Shown piece by piece: positions 42,304 to 51,977 of a DNA stretch of 64,000 nt (the stretch's first letter is position 1; each line of letters begins with the position of its first letter). Origin of the DNA: Bombyx mori. Its lineage: Eukaryota > Arthropoda > Insecta > Lepidoptera > Bombycidae. A program made the position numbers and the translations under genes. The notes beneath the pieces are model-generated. The model did not search any database and was not told where the DNA came from. It saw only the letters and a list, made by a program, of their open reading frames with translations. The stretch spans positions 9,053,501 to 9,117,500 of the forward strand of contig NC_085112.1 of NCBI RefSeq assembly GCF_030269925.1, in the 5' to 3' direction.

Positions 42304-42600
42304 TCTATCTATATATAGGTATATAAAAATGAATTGCTGTTCGTTAGTCTCGCTAAAACTCGAGAACGGCTGGACCGATTTGGCTAATTTTGGTCTTGAA
42401 TTTTTAGTTGAAGTCCAGAGAAGGTTTAAAAGGTAGATAATCAAGAAAATGCTCGGATTTAAATAGAAATAACAATTTTGTTTTCCCTTTGATGTAGCCC
42501 CCGTCGGACGGATTCCTTTTGTTTGTTTTAAGTCTATTTTATACAAAAGTTTAGGTCTTTTATTTATCGATTGAGGCACTACGAAGTCTGCCAGGTCAGC
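42304..42600 (+). mobile_element. Helitron-like element (family A), 3' end lost
   Basis: It starts A|TCTATCTATATATAGG and matches 8997-9288 throughout. The final CTAG is replaced by CTTTA after GGTCAG, so the terminus is mutated. Confidence 0.6.
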
Positions 42601-43079
42601 TTTAATAAAATAAGCGAAAATTTCAGATTAGAAGTAGTAGTAGTAGACGAACATGATAATTATCGATGATGGTGTCTCTTATAGTCACTGAAAGACTGGT
42701 CCTAGCTATGATTTGTACTACATACTCTTTGTGAAGTGTTCTAAAAATGAGGTTGTTATCTCTGTTAATCGAAGTACTTTAACGTACCCTTCATTGTGAC
42801 TCAATAAACTTTCTCGGTGTTTCTTCGGTTCTACATGATGTTCTTCAAAAGCGACCTCTCTGCGTGACCCTGGTATTATATATGTCCAGGAGAAACGGAA
42901 CTTATTCACCGTTCGGTGGGCATCAGACGCCAATCAAAAAATCAATGACACTTGAATATATCTTCAAATCAACGTTATTATTATTTATTTAAAAACAAAT
43001 TCATCTAGAAACATATTATAACTATATATGAGACAATTAACTCTAACAATGAACTTAAAACTAAAAACCTTAAAAGATA

Positions 43080-43127
43080 GGTGGTTGCAGGTATATTATA
43101 AAATAATATAATATACCTGCAACCACC
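43080..43127. repeat. Perfect 21-bp inverted repeat with 6-nt loop
   Basis: Left arm 43080-43100 begins GGTGGTTGCAGG; right arm 43107-43127 ends CCTGCAACCACC. The arms are exact complements over 21 bases and are separated by AAATAA. No similarity to the neighbouring repeats was seen. Confidence 0.9.
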
Positions 43128-43284
43128 GTTGCTGGCAGAAACAGGCAGCGAATGAAGTGGATGGATGAAGCAAACAAACAACTACTTCGCTGCTATTAAA
43201 TTGTTACAAATTGCGAAACTAATCTTACAGGATATCATCTAGCACTCTGCACGAAATTCATTGAAACATATCCAGACCTTCACA

Positions 43285-43495
43285 TCTATACTAACATATA
43301 AATCTACAGTAGTTTTTACGAATGTTCCGTTATAGCTATTGAACCATGCATCCGATTGACTTGAAACTTGGTATCCATGTAGAAAATACATGTATTTAAT
43401 TGATAGGCTAATATTTATATGAGTGTTGGACTCTCTAATAATAATGACAATAAATAATAATTTTAATGCCCAGCGAAGCGGGCGAGTACGGCTAG
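43285..43495 (+). mobile_element. Short Helitron-like element (family D)
   Basis: The borders are A|TCTATACTAACATATAAATC and GGCTAG|T. The GCCCAGCGAAGCGGGC hairpin sits about ten bases before the 3' end, the textbook Helitron terminus. 211 bp, non-coding. Confidence 0.75.
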
Positions 43496-45813
43496 TAATA
43501 TAATAAATATTCATACATAGCTTTACAAAATCTGTAATAATCGACACCTGTTCCATAGTGCTACGATTCCTTACATCCACTACTCTAGCCCCTACAACAC
43601 TACACAATGAACCTACTCACTTGGCGTAAGCCCGTGCTAGGTTCACATTTACCAGCATTAGCTGAGAAAAAAAATATAGATCCATAACCCATAATAATAA
43701 TTCAATAACTAAAATATATTATTAAAAGGAGCCCCTTTAGGCATGGTTCCGAAGATACTGGCAGCGTTCCCCCTTTGAATAGCTAGAATATTCGAAATCA
43801 TTCGAATCGGACCGTGAGTCACATGCATCGAAACATAAAACTATCTGTACTCGCATCATTGAATAGTATGGTTATGAATGTGCCATAGCTGTGAATGTGC
43901 CACAATTTTGCTTGCATGTGCTCTGTTATTACACACTGGAACAGCTTGCATTTTACGGGTATTGTGTCAAAGCGTCGTATTCAATTTCAAATGCCCGTGT
44001 GAAGTGTGAACTAGTCGTCAAATATTTGAGAGTTTTTTTTTTTAAATATCAAAGGTACCAAAGCTTTTTTTATAAGCGGCCATTTACCAAATGTAAATAG
44101 ACATTTCTTTTTTTTTTCAAAGAGATATTAAGTAAACATTTTAAAGAATCATAAAAAGTTGATATACCACTATTACCTACTTGTATCGTTTACAAGAATT
44201 TCTTTTCGTCTGGTAGGCGCTGTTACAAGTTACTTTATTACAAAGTTTCGACATGGATTGAGATTACTTAGGAAGTTTGAGAATTTCCACGAAGGAACCT
44301 GAAATGAATTTAAAACTCCATTCTTTTACTCAATAATACTTATTTACAGGCTATTTCCTTGCGCAATCAGATGAAAAATGATTTGTAGCAATTCATTTCT
44401 GGGAGCATTAAAATTTGATTGTTTTGAGTAATACTTTTAAGAAACGACACCAATATTTCGTTCGTTTTTAGTAACAGATTCTTTATATTTTATATTGTGA
44501 CGTCAAGCATGCTTAACATGTCGTGAATGAATCTTTGATATTTTTATCAAAAATATCGAAAGTTCTTTTGAATGCATATTCAATGATTTAAAGCCGCGTT
44601 TAATATAAATCAATTTATGAAATCGTGTCCGTCATGTAAATTATCGAATAAAACATATTTTCGTGTGTGTAATATATGCAGACAAATATTGAGATAAGGA
44701 CACACTTGGACAACGGAATCTTCCGCGAACCTAAATATCAAGTTATGCTAATTCTGTATTTACCAAATTAGTAAACGTTAAGCACAATCAATTACAATGA
44801 ACGTCGAATATCAAAGATCTCAGCAAATATCTTGTTGCATTACAAAATATAATAAATGACAGCATTAATATGTAAATTATTGAGTTAATTAATTGAATTG
44901 AAGTTGTTGCTCAGTGTAGGTATAGAGAGAAAGTTGTATTCAATTGAGGGACTAATACGCCTATTTTAAGCAGGTGTTTTTCTTAGTAACTTGTTTGATA
45001 TTTTATATAATATTTACCTGTTATGTAAATAATTATTGGTAGATTATATTAATTATAGTTTACCCTAAGTATAGGAATGATCAATAAATTCCTTATTTGT
45101 TTGGCTGTTTGCCAAAATATTTAAGATTTTTAGAAAGTGAACTAATCAAGGACAAAACAGGGACATCTCTTCGGGGACGGCTTAATTAGCCGAGCAGCAA
45201 ATAAGATAAATGAACTGTCAGTGCCGCTAATGTGCCCACTGGATGACTTTGGACACACGTGTACAAAGTTGAATGAACTTGTTTAGTAACAAGTTGACAT
45301 ATGCTTATTCACAATGGAATTCGAAATGTTTAATGAATAGTCCTTATTTTATAAAAAAAAAAACAATATTTAATAATATGTCGATACAAATTATAGGAAC
45401 GAAGAAAAGATTACGAAAAATCTGAAATTTTTGATTTTTTTGTAATGATTTTTTGGATTTAGAATTTTTTAATGATGAACAAAAACAAAATGCTTATTTA
45501 CCAACTAAATGAAAATAGCGATTTATTATTATTATCCATCAATCATTAAAACGTGACCTTTTTACATTTGAATTTGTACAAACTACTAAGCACATACATA
45601 TTATTAAGATCTCTGTTTTCATTACACCAACATGTGACTTTAAATACAATAAGAATTTAATTGTGTGACTATGAAGTAAGTAAATATTATTGTACTTATA
45701 TTCGAAGGACTTTTTTTTGCACGTGTGCGATATATTAATATTTCGATGATGTTATTCTAAAGTTAGTGTGCGGAATGTAAAATCTTTTTCTTCTACTTCT
45801 TAGGCGCTTTAGT
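43496..45813. other. No recognised feature
   Basis: AT-rich DNA with homopolymer runs. No exon, RNA gene or identified repeat. Confidence 0.45.
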
Positions 45814-46053
45814 TATTATTGCTTAGATGGATGGACGAGCTCACAGCCCACCTAGTGTAAAGTGGTCACTGGAGCCCATAGACATCTACAACGTAAATGC
45901 GCCACCCACCTTGAGATATAAGTTCTAAGGTCTCAGTATAGTTACAACGGCTGCCCCACCCTTCAAGCCGAAACGAATTACTGCTTCACGGCAGAAGTAG
46001 GCAGGGCGGTGGTACCTACCCCCGCGGACGCATAAGAGGCCCTACCAGCAGTA
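45814..46053 (-). mobile_element. 5'-truncated Bm1 SINE
   Basis: Minus sense starting TTACTGCTGGTAGGGCC, with the tail at 45814-45825. It sits directly beside an RTE-like LINE fragment. Confidence 0.88.
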
Positions 46054-46056
46054 AAT

Positions 46057-46262
46057 TCATTACTGAATAATACTTCATTGCTGAAGCTCGTGTCCCTGAA
46101 AGGCCTTCGCGGCTCTGTACCATCAGCTTCCATTTCGTTTTGTTTTTTATTTCTCTCAGGGCGGTCGTAACAGAGAGTCCGGTGAGCGCAGATGATCTCA
46201 CCAACAGTTTGGTAGCCGGACAGCGAGTATTTTCCCTTCTACTTTGGCAACCATAGCCAATT
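46057..46262 (-). pseudogene. LINE ORF C-terminal fragment (RTE-like)
   Basis: In minus sense it reads AKVEGK, then ALTGLSVTTALREIKNKTKW and KLMVQS in broken frames. The same peptide, in better condition, occurs at 58540-58742. It lacks the upstream RT. Confidence 0.6.
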
Positions 46263-46263
46263 T

Positions 46264-46425
46264 TTCAGGGTTGTCTGGTGGCCGTATCTACAATGCCGCT
46301 ACCCACATTAAGACACGAGTTCTAAGGTCTCACTTTTTTAACAGTACAACTACTGCCTCGCCCTTCAAACCGAAACGCATTACTGTTTCACGACAGAAAT
46401 AGGCAGGGTAAAGGTGTCTATCTAC
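46264..46425 (-). repeat. 3' half of a Bm1 copy split by later insertions
   Basis: Minus-sense Bm1 from AGGCAGGGTAAAGGTG back to the GCCGCTACCCACATTAAGAC block. Its missing 5' part appears to be 51871-51977, on the far side of the LTR element. Confidence 0.55.
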
Positions 46426-46426
46426 C

Positions 46427-46820
46427 TGGACCTACACGATGACCTGGGCCTACGGTCCGGAATCACACCAAGTCAGCGTCGGAACGCTATTTCGATAAGG
46501 CTTATGCGTCATGATGATTGCCTTATCGTTGCCGCCGCTGTCTACTCCCTGGATCCTTCTCACGCAGGTGACGCCCTAGATACGTTCTTACGGATCCATC
46601 AGTACCAACAACCCCGGCATTCGACGCCTTTAGCTCTAACACTAGGAGTAGCCTAGTAGTACCGTACTCGTCGAACTCGGGAAAGAGCTTAACGGGCAAA
46701 ATAAACTAAACATCTCGGCGGATCTTCTCAGCGGGTCGCGATTTCGATCCGGTAGTAGATTCATTCGCGAAGCAGCTAGTCTTGAGTCGTTAGGTCTCCT
46801 TTGGAGGCTCTCTAGTAGAT
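46427..46820 (+). pseudogene. BMC1-like LINE fragment
   Basis: It starts at GACCTACACGATGACCTGG, carries the GCTTATGCGTCATGATGATT block and the 3' UTR (GCGGATCTTCTCAGCGG), and stops abruptly in GGAGGCTCTCTAG at the LTR-element target site. It is more diverged than the copies at 60 kb. Confidence 0.75.
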
Positions 46821-46827
46821 ATATATA

Positions 46828-47240
46828 TGTCGTGGATAACGACTTTTAGTTGTCGTGGATAACGACTTTTAGTAATATTAAGACGGTGGTTTTGATTATT
46901 ATTTTAAATGATGAAATGTTGTTTTGATAAATATCACAAAATGAAGGGTAGACTCCGTAACGCCACAGTATAAAATGGCGGTACGTGGACAGAGTCGTGG
47001 CATTCCGTGTCAGACAGTAATTCTGTCCGTCTTAGTCAGTGAGTCTCTGTCAGTCAGTCAGTCGGTCAGTCGGTCTGTCGGTATGTGCAACGAAACTGTC
47101 GGTTTACCCTGTCATTGTGAAAGTTGTGTGTGTTGAGTTTCAATAATTATTACTGAAAAGTTTTATTGACTAAACTGAGTTCAATCGAATACAAGCGATG
47201 ACGAAACCTACCGCTCAGCCATCCCTGACGTGTGCTGACA
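46828..47240 (+). repeat. 5' LTR
   Basis: 413 bp, TG...CA ends. It opens with two tandem 23-bp units each containing the GTCGTGGATAACGAC dyad. A TATAAAA box lies near 46979, and a GTCAGTCAGTCAGTCGG-type run spans 47034-47085. Confidence 0.88.
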
Positions 47241-47257
47241 TCAGAAGTGAGATCAGG
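47238..47257 (+). other. Candidate primer-binding site (tRNA-Leu-like)
   Basis: The bases TCAGAAGTGAGATC right after the LTR resemble the complement of a tRNA-Leu 3' arm (TCAGAAGTGGGATT class) with mismatches. This fits minus-strand priming but is only an inference. Confidence 0.4.
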
Positions 47258-47274
47258 ACTCTACTCTCACTGGC

Positions 47275-47559
47275 GTGACGTGTTTGAACATGTCCGAAGT
47301 ACAGCAAAAAAAACATGATGCAGATCAGAATACTAGTAGTGGTACGCCACAAGAGCGTGAATGCAGCATACGTAAGTCGTTTAATAACGTCTGTGCTACC
47401 TCGATGGAAGATCTGAGCCACGAAGAAATCGTCACATCTTACGTTCTGGCTCATGTTGCCCAGTTTGACTGTCGACTTCATCACATGGCATTTACTAGCG
47501 GAAATACAACACGTAACAAGCTATTGCAAGAAATTAAGGCAAGTGCAAATCTCAAGTGA
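47275..47559 (+). CDS. gag-like ORF of the LTR element
   Basis: 94 codons opening MTCLNMSEVQQKKHDADQ, positioned 35 bp after the LTR where gag begins. It contains EDLSHEEIVTSYVLAHVAQ. It is much shorter than a full gag and ends in a stop at LKASANLK-like text. I do not recognise a capsid motif. The assignment rests on position. Confidence 0.5.
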   Translation: MTCLNMSEVQQKKHDADQNTSSGTPQERECSIRKSFNNVCATSMEDLSHEEIVTSYVLAHVAQFDCRLHHMAFTSGNTTRNKLLQEIKASANLK

Positions 47560-47656
47560 AACTTCGATCGCAATAATGGATCTGTCATGACGAATGGGTA
47601 GTTCCGACAAGAATTATTTTAAGCGGCTGACTTCTGCTAGAGTTACATTGCACTAG

Positions 47657-47695
47657 TGTGGTAAACCAGGACATGAGACTGTGAATTGTCGCTGA
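47657..47695 (+). pseudogene. Remnant of a gag zinc knuckle
   Basis: The frame reads CGKPGHETVNCR followed by a stop, which is the second half of a CX2CX4HX4C nucleocapsid knuckle. A stop precedes it and the first cysteine is gone, so the motif is a relic. Confidence 0.6.
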
Positions 47696-47811
47696 AATTT
47701 TAGAATCTACTAGATTCAATACCAATAACACTACACGTTCGATGACTTCGGGCTCCAGCAAGCAAGCAAACAAGAAAGCAAGCAAGTTTCCGTGGGGAAG
47801 AAAAATTGACA

Positions 47812-48588
47812 CATCTGAAGTCGTCGTGACCTGTAAGATAAGACGTCCGGTGCGTTCGTGTCTGGCGATGCGGCGGTGTTCGGGTTCCGCTGGCGGATGC
47901 AGGTTTTTCCGGTTAAGTGCGTGCTTGTGCGTGCTTGACAAGTGTTCGCGGTTGGCTTTCTCAGTGTGGGAGTAACATCGTGTAGGAGAGGTGGAACCCG
48001 TAAAATTGTAGTTTGCGTGGTGGCTGGTAAGATTTGTTGCGGTAAGAAGTTTGCATGGTGGTAAAATGTCTTGTGAGTCTATACAGGTAGCCGGAGGTGA
48101 GACTTCCGCGGTCGCGGCCCACCCAGTCCGCGAGAACCGGGCAGATCGCCTCGACGGTACGGAGGCCGGCCGACGGGTCCGCCAAACGACGAGACCACGC
48201 CTCTAGCACGGACTGCCGAGATTGGAGCCCCCGCGCTCCGGCTGCACTTGCGCTAGGGCGCGCCGCCTCGTAGGAGACTGTGAGGTATCCTTGAATAACT
48301 CTGACTGCGATCGCGCGCTGCCGGCGTCGCAGCGCGGCGACGTTCTCGTGGGTAAGGACGTGGCACCAGACGGGTGCTCCATATAGTGCCATCGACCGCA
48401 CGGGTACCATCACCCTGCCTATTTCTGCCGTGAAGCAGTGGTGTATTTCGGTTTGAAGGGTGGGGCAGCGGTTGTAACTATACTGAGACCTTAGAACTTC
48501 TATCTCAAGGTGTGTGGTGCGTTTACGTTGTGGATGTCTATGGGTTCCAGTAACCACTTAACACCAGGTGGGCGTCTACGCATTAAAA
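47812..48588 (+). repeat. Diverged Bm1 SINE interrupted by a LINE piece
   Basis: The head GTCGTCGTGACCTGTAAG...GACGTCCGGTGCGTTCG and box-B-like GGTGTTCGGGTTCC occur from 47815. The middle reaches TGTCTTGTGAGTCTATACAGG at 48090. The 3' half resumes at 48401 with CGGGTACCATCACCCTGCC and runs to ACACCAGGTGGGCGTC. The SINE lies within the LTR element interior. Confidence 0.75.
48092..48400 (-). pseudogene. R1-clade LINE fragment inserted in Bm1
   Basis: Minus frame MALYGAPVWCHVLTHENVAAL, then RRRQRAIAVRVIQGYLTVSY and VLEAWSRRLADPSAG. This is the characteristic region after the RT domain in R1/TRAS/SART-type LINEs. Part of it (between YEAA and QSRQSVLEAW) is deleted, and both termini are missing. 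GTCTATACAGGTA at the left and ACCGCACGGGTA at the right both match the same Bm1 segment, suggesting a target duplication. Confidence 0.75.
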
Positions 48589-48598
48589 CGAAGAGCGT

Positions 48599-48795
48599 AA
48601 TCAAACGAAATTAGATCCGAAGTTTAAAGGGCCGTTTAAAGTAGTTGAAGTATTGGATGGTGACCGTTACACATTGAAAGCTTTAAATTCAAAACGTATT
48701 TACAAAAATACCCACACGATAGGCTAAGAAAAATGCCAGCAGGTCACATACCAGTCGAGGTTGATGTAAATGATGATGATGAAGAGCAAGCTTAA
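48599..48795 (+). pseudogene. Integrase C-terminal domain remnant
   Basis: The frame gives KLDPKFKGPFKVVEVLDGDR, then YTLKALNSKR. A one-base shift near 48707 is followed by YPHDRLRKMPAGHIPV and an acidic end DDDEEQA before TAA. GPFKV and HDRLRKMP are typical of the end of gypsy-type integrases. Confidence 0.75.
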
Positions 48796-49269
48796 ATTGT
48801 GGTGAAAACTCGAGTAAGGATAGTCTATCGGCCGTATTGTGTTCGACCGTACCAGTAGCTATTACGTAGTCGTAGCCCGGTAGAAATCGGTGTCTCTTGA
48901 GGAAACTCAAGTAGTCCGTGGGTGCGCGGTGCGCGTTTGGCTCTGGCGGAGGTCGGGGTCTGTAAAGACCATCGTGTGTAGTCAGCGGGTGATGCACACG
49001 GGCGATCCACGCTGTGGATGCGCATCATGAGGGCAATTGCGATTGCTGGTCGGCTGGAGAGCCGTGGCGTTAGATATTTTTACTCGGAAGTTTTCTTTGA
49101 TCTGAGTTCCTGTAAGCTATGCCTGATTTGTACAGAGTAAATTTGAAGTTTGATGAACGACTGTGGTACGTGCTCTGGCTGCTGAATAGTGAACTTTGTA
49201 TACCCTATTGTTTGATTTGGTTAAAATGGTATTAAAAGTGTAGTCAGGAGTGATCGAGCGGAACAAGTG

Positions 49270-49782
49270 TTCTCGTGGATGTTTTTGATTGTAGGTTAAC
49301 CATCACACGAGGACATGTACAATCAGGAAGACCATGTCGCAATCAACACGTGATTGCTGCAGCCAATACGAGATATGGGACGCAAGCACAGTCTGTCGGC
49401 GCTCGATGGGTCAACTACTCACCGGCCGAGCGGAGCGACGTGCCGGTAGCTGCGTAATATCGGTATTTTTGGTAAATAAGAACAATCTGGTGAGTCGTAT
49501 TATTTTTATTTGGATTCTGGTGCCGAATGCTCTCTTGTCAAGAAATCTATTAGTAGTAGCTTCATAATTCAGCAATTTTATACGATGGTTCTCATAAAAG
49601 GTTTCTGTTGTTTTGACTCAAAACTGTACGGAACAAATCCTATGCGATGGTTTATTGCTTACCTAGTGTATGTCATGTACTACCTGATAGTTGTTTTAAT
49701 CGGTTCAGTGAGATTGAGCATTCAGCGAAATAGAACTCTTAAATCTAGTGTCCTTATTCGAAGCCCAGACTTGCGTTATTGA
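49270..49782 (+). pseudogene. Retropepsin active-site remnant and upstream frame pieces
   Basis: At 49510 the frame reads MDSGAECSLVKKSI, containing the DSG active site of an LTR-element aspartic protease. The frame stays open to 49782. Around 49285-49330 a VFDCRL...RGHVQ stretch may be another worn zinc knuckle. Protease lying after integrase sequence is out of order for one element. Read-through in a neighbouring frame continues to about 49879. Confidence 0.65.
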
Positions 49783-49879
49783 TGACAAAGCTCGCGATGA
49801 GCTCATGGAATTGTTCTTGACAAGAAGTGCTAGAAGCCGTACATCTTTTGAAGTGAAAACTTCTTTAGAATCGTTGTGA

Positions 49880-50825
49880 TTTCAAACCGGATGCAACGAA
49901 AAAAAAAAAAAACGACAGGTAAGAGACACAAATACAAAAATGTGTAGGATGAAGCCAGCAAAGAATGAGACAGAAATGTACAACATACTATTTAATACAG
50001 CGCCATCTGTGAGATTTTTTTAATACTAACGTGTGTATGAAAGCTCTTGTAGTGAATTTTAATTTAGGATTATACGTGAAATTAAAATATCAATTCACAG
50101 AGGGCGCTACCTTACAATTATTTACTAATGACAAAATTTTACATTTACTTAAGACGTTTATTATAATTGTATTTTAATTTTGGAAGATTTCACTTCTACC
50201 ACGTGTGAATTGCACACATTTTGTTTTTTTTTAAATTGTTCTACCATAAGAATAACAGAGGCGAGCCCCTTCGAATTCTTTATAGTTCGCGTGCCATATC
50301 CCAAAAGGTTTTTACTTAAAATGATACTGAAAGTAAGAGATTAACTTTGACGAGACCAGAACATTGGAAATTTAGTAAAATTCGATGTTGAATTTTGTTG
50401 AAATGAAGACAGATTGCTTTAACTGGTAATAGAACCTATGATTACATAAGGTTGCCTCTAAGTAATGCTACTGACGAGACTGATCAGTGAGGTGAGAGTA
50501 TCTCCATCGATTGGTACAGCGGAGACCTGGGTCTCAATGGAGACTATTGTTGTGTTGGTCTACTAATGACCTTGACTCTATATTGTGAAGTGATGTGTAT
50601 TGGTTTTATCATTTGTTTTAATGATAATGTGGGTGGTAATGTCACTAGCTGCACCGGCAGCCAGGCCAGGAGCGTTCTATATGATTTTGTTGACACTAGT
50701 GATGTAGAAGATGTAGGATCAAATGACCACGATACAACTGACTGATTAAAGTAAGGATTTTGTTGTCCTATTTTGTGTGATTAGTAAAGAACAGTATTCA
50801 GTGTTATTTATGACTGGTAATTGAG
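49880..50825. other. LTR element internal non-coding region
   Basis: A 15-A run near 49900 is followed by AT-rich sequence without motifs. At 50455-50560 a more structured stretch has dyads CTGATCAG and GAGACCTGGGTCTC, leading into the hairpin array. Confidence 0.5.
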
Positions 50826-51105
50826 CACCTCGCTCGATTTAGGTGATGTGTTCGTTTTATTGCCGGATGGAGGCATTGCGATGTGTTTTATGGTTGAAGT
50901 GGGTACTGGATGGAAGTTCCACTTGCGTGCCGGATGGAGGCCTTAGGGTTTTGTGTTGAAGTTGGGTACCGGATGGAGGTCCCACTTATTTGCCGGATGG
51001 AGGCAATAAATAGTCAAGAGCTACTCGATGGAGGTGGCTCTTGAATTGGGTTATCGTCACTCGATATAGGTGGCATGGCATGAGTTACTCTCACTAGATG
51101 GAAGT
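50826..51105 (+). ncRNA. Array of about nine hairpins with a GATGGA-type loop
   Basis: Successive stem-loops share the loop GGATGGA or TCGATGGAG. Stems include TGCC/GGCA (50861), AAGTGG..ACT / AGT.CCACTT (50897-50924), AAGT.GGG.ACC / GGTCCCACTT (50959-50987), TTGCC/GGCAA (50990-51006), an 11-bp stem TCAAGAGCTAC / GTGGCTCTTGA (51014-51044) and GTCAC/GTGGC (51056-51074). Weaker units are at 50826, 50929 and 51093. Stem sequence changes while pairing is kept. Function is unknown; a structured 3' UTR or RNA-packaging region of the retrotransposon is the likely role. Confidence 0.65.
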
Positions 51106-51457
51106 AATTGTAACGATAGTTTGTGGTTGATACATAATACTGATGAAATACTGCTCAGATTGAGTTGTTTTGTAATAACTCGGGTTTTTAATGCTTATTG
51201 AGCATTAATGAAATTTTTCAGTTGTATAGTGTGTCACGAATAGTTGGGTAATTAAGTTATCTATCTACTCACACAGGTTAACATAGTCTGTTAAAGATCT
51301 TGTTGAAAGCTAACGTTATGGTTTGTAATGAAACGAATCCTAATCCTCAATCGTGAATGTATCAGGAGTGGCCGAGACGAAACCTGTTAGATATTGCAGA
51401 AGGTTGTTTTCCTTGCAGGAGCGTCACACAGGGACGTGTGACATGTCAGAATGGCCG

Positions 51458-51870
51458 TGTCGTGGATAACGACTTTTAGTTGTCGTGGATAACGACTTTT
51501 AGTAATATTAAGACGGTGGTTTTGATTATTATTTTAAATGATGAAATGTTGTTTTGATAAATATCACAAAATGAAGGGTAGACTCCGTAACGCCACAGTA
51601 TAAAATGGCGGTACGTGGACAGAGTCGTGGCATTCCGTGTCAGACAGTAATTCTGTCCGTCTTAGTCAGTGAGTCTCTGTCAGTCAGTCAGTCGGTCAGT
51701 CGGTCTGTCGGTATGTGCAACGAAACTGTCGGTTTACCCTGTCATTGTGAAAGTTGTGTGTGTTGAGTTTCAATAATTATTACTGAAAAGTTTTATTGAC
51801 TAAACTGAGTTCAATCGAATACAAGCGATGACGAAACCTACCGCTCAGCCATCCCTGACGTGTGCTGACA
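51458..51870 (+). repeat. 3' LTR
   Basis: 413 bp with the same start, tandem dyads, GTCAGTCAGTCGG run and end as the 5' LTR, and no mismatch found by eye. No clear polypurine tract precedes it: the sequence is GACATGTCAGAATGGCCG. Confidence 0.88.
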
Positions 51871-51977
51871 TATATATTTCATTGAACCAGTGGTACCTGC
51901 CAGCGGGATTCGAACACTGGTGTATCGCTACATTCAAATGCACCGGACATGTTAACCTTTAGGCCAGGACGACTTCA
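51871..51977 (-). repeat. 5' head of the split Bm1 copy
   Basis: Minus-sense tRNA-like head: GTCGTCCTGGCCTAAAGG box A and GTGTTCGAATCCCGC box B, then ATGAAATATA, which meets the LTR target duplication. The matching 3' half is at 46264-46425. Confidence 0.7.

Larger units (their letters stand above)
46828..51870 (+). mobile_element. 5.04-kb LTR retrotransposon with identical LTRs and decayed interior
   Basis: LTRs of 413 bp at 46828-47240 and 51458-51870 both run TGTCGTGG...GTGCTGACA and show no difference that I can find. They are flanked by TATATA (46822-46827 and 51871-51876). The interior carries a gag-like ORF (47275-47559), half a CCHC knuckle (47657), a Bm1 with an R1-clade LINE inside it, an integrase C-terminus (48599-48795), a retropepsin DSG (49510) and a hairpin array (50826-51105). 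No reverse transcriptase is left. The order is not that of a normal gag-pro-RT-IN element. Identical LTRs imply recent insertion, so the rearranged interior probably moved as a non-autonomous unit. Confidence 0.85.

Noticed and set aside
47961..48557. 198-codon single protein on the minus strand
   Set aside because: It is a chance fusion of reversed Bm1 sequence with an R1-clade LINE fragment.
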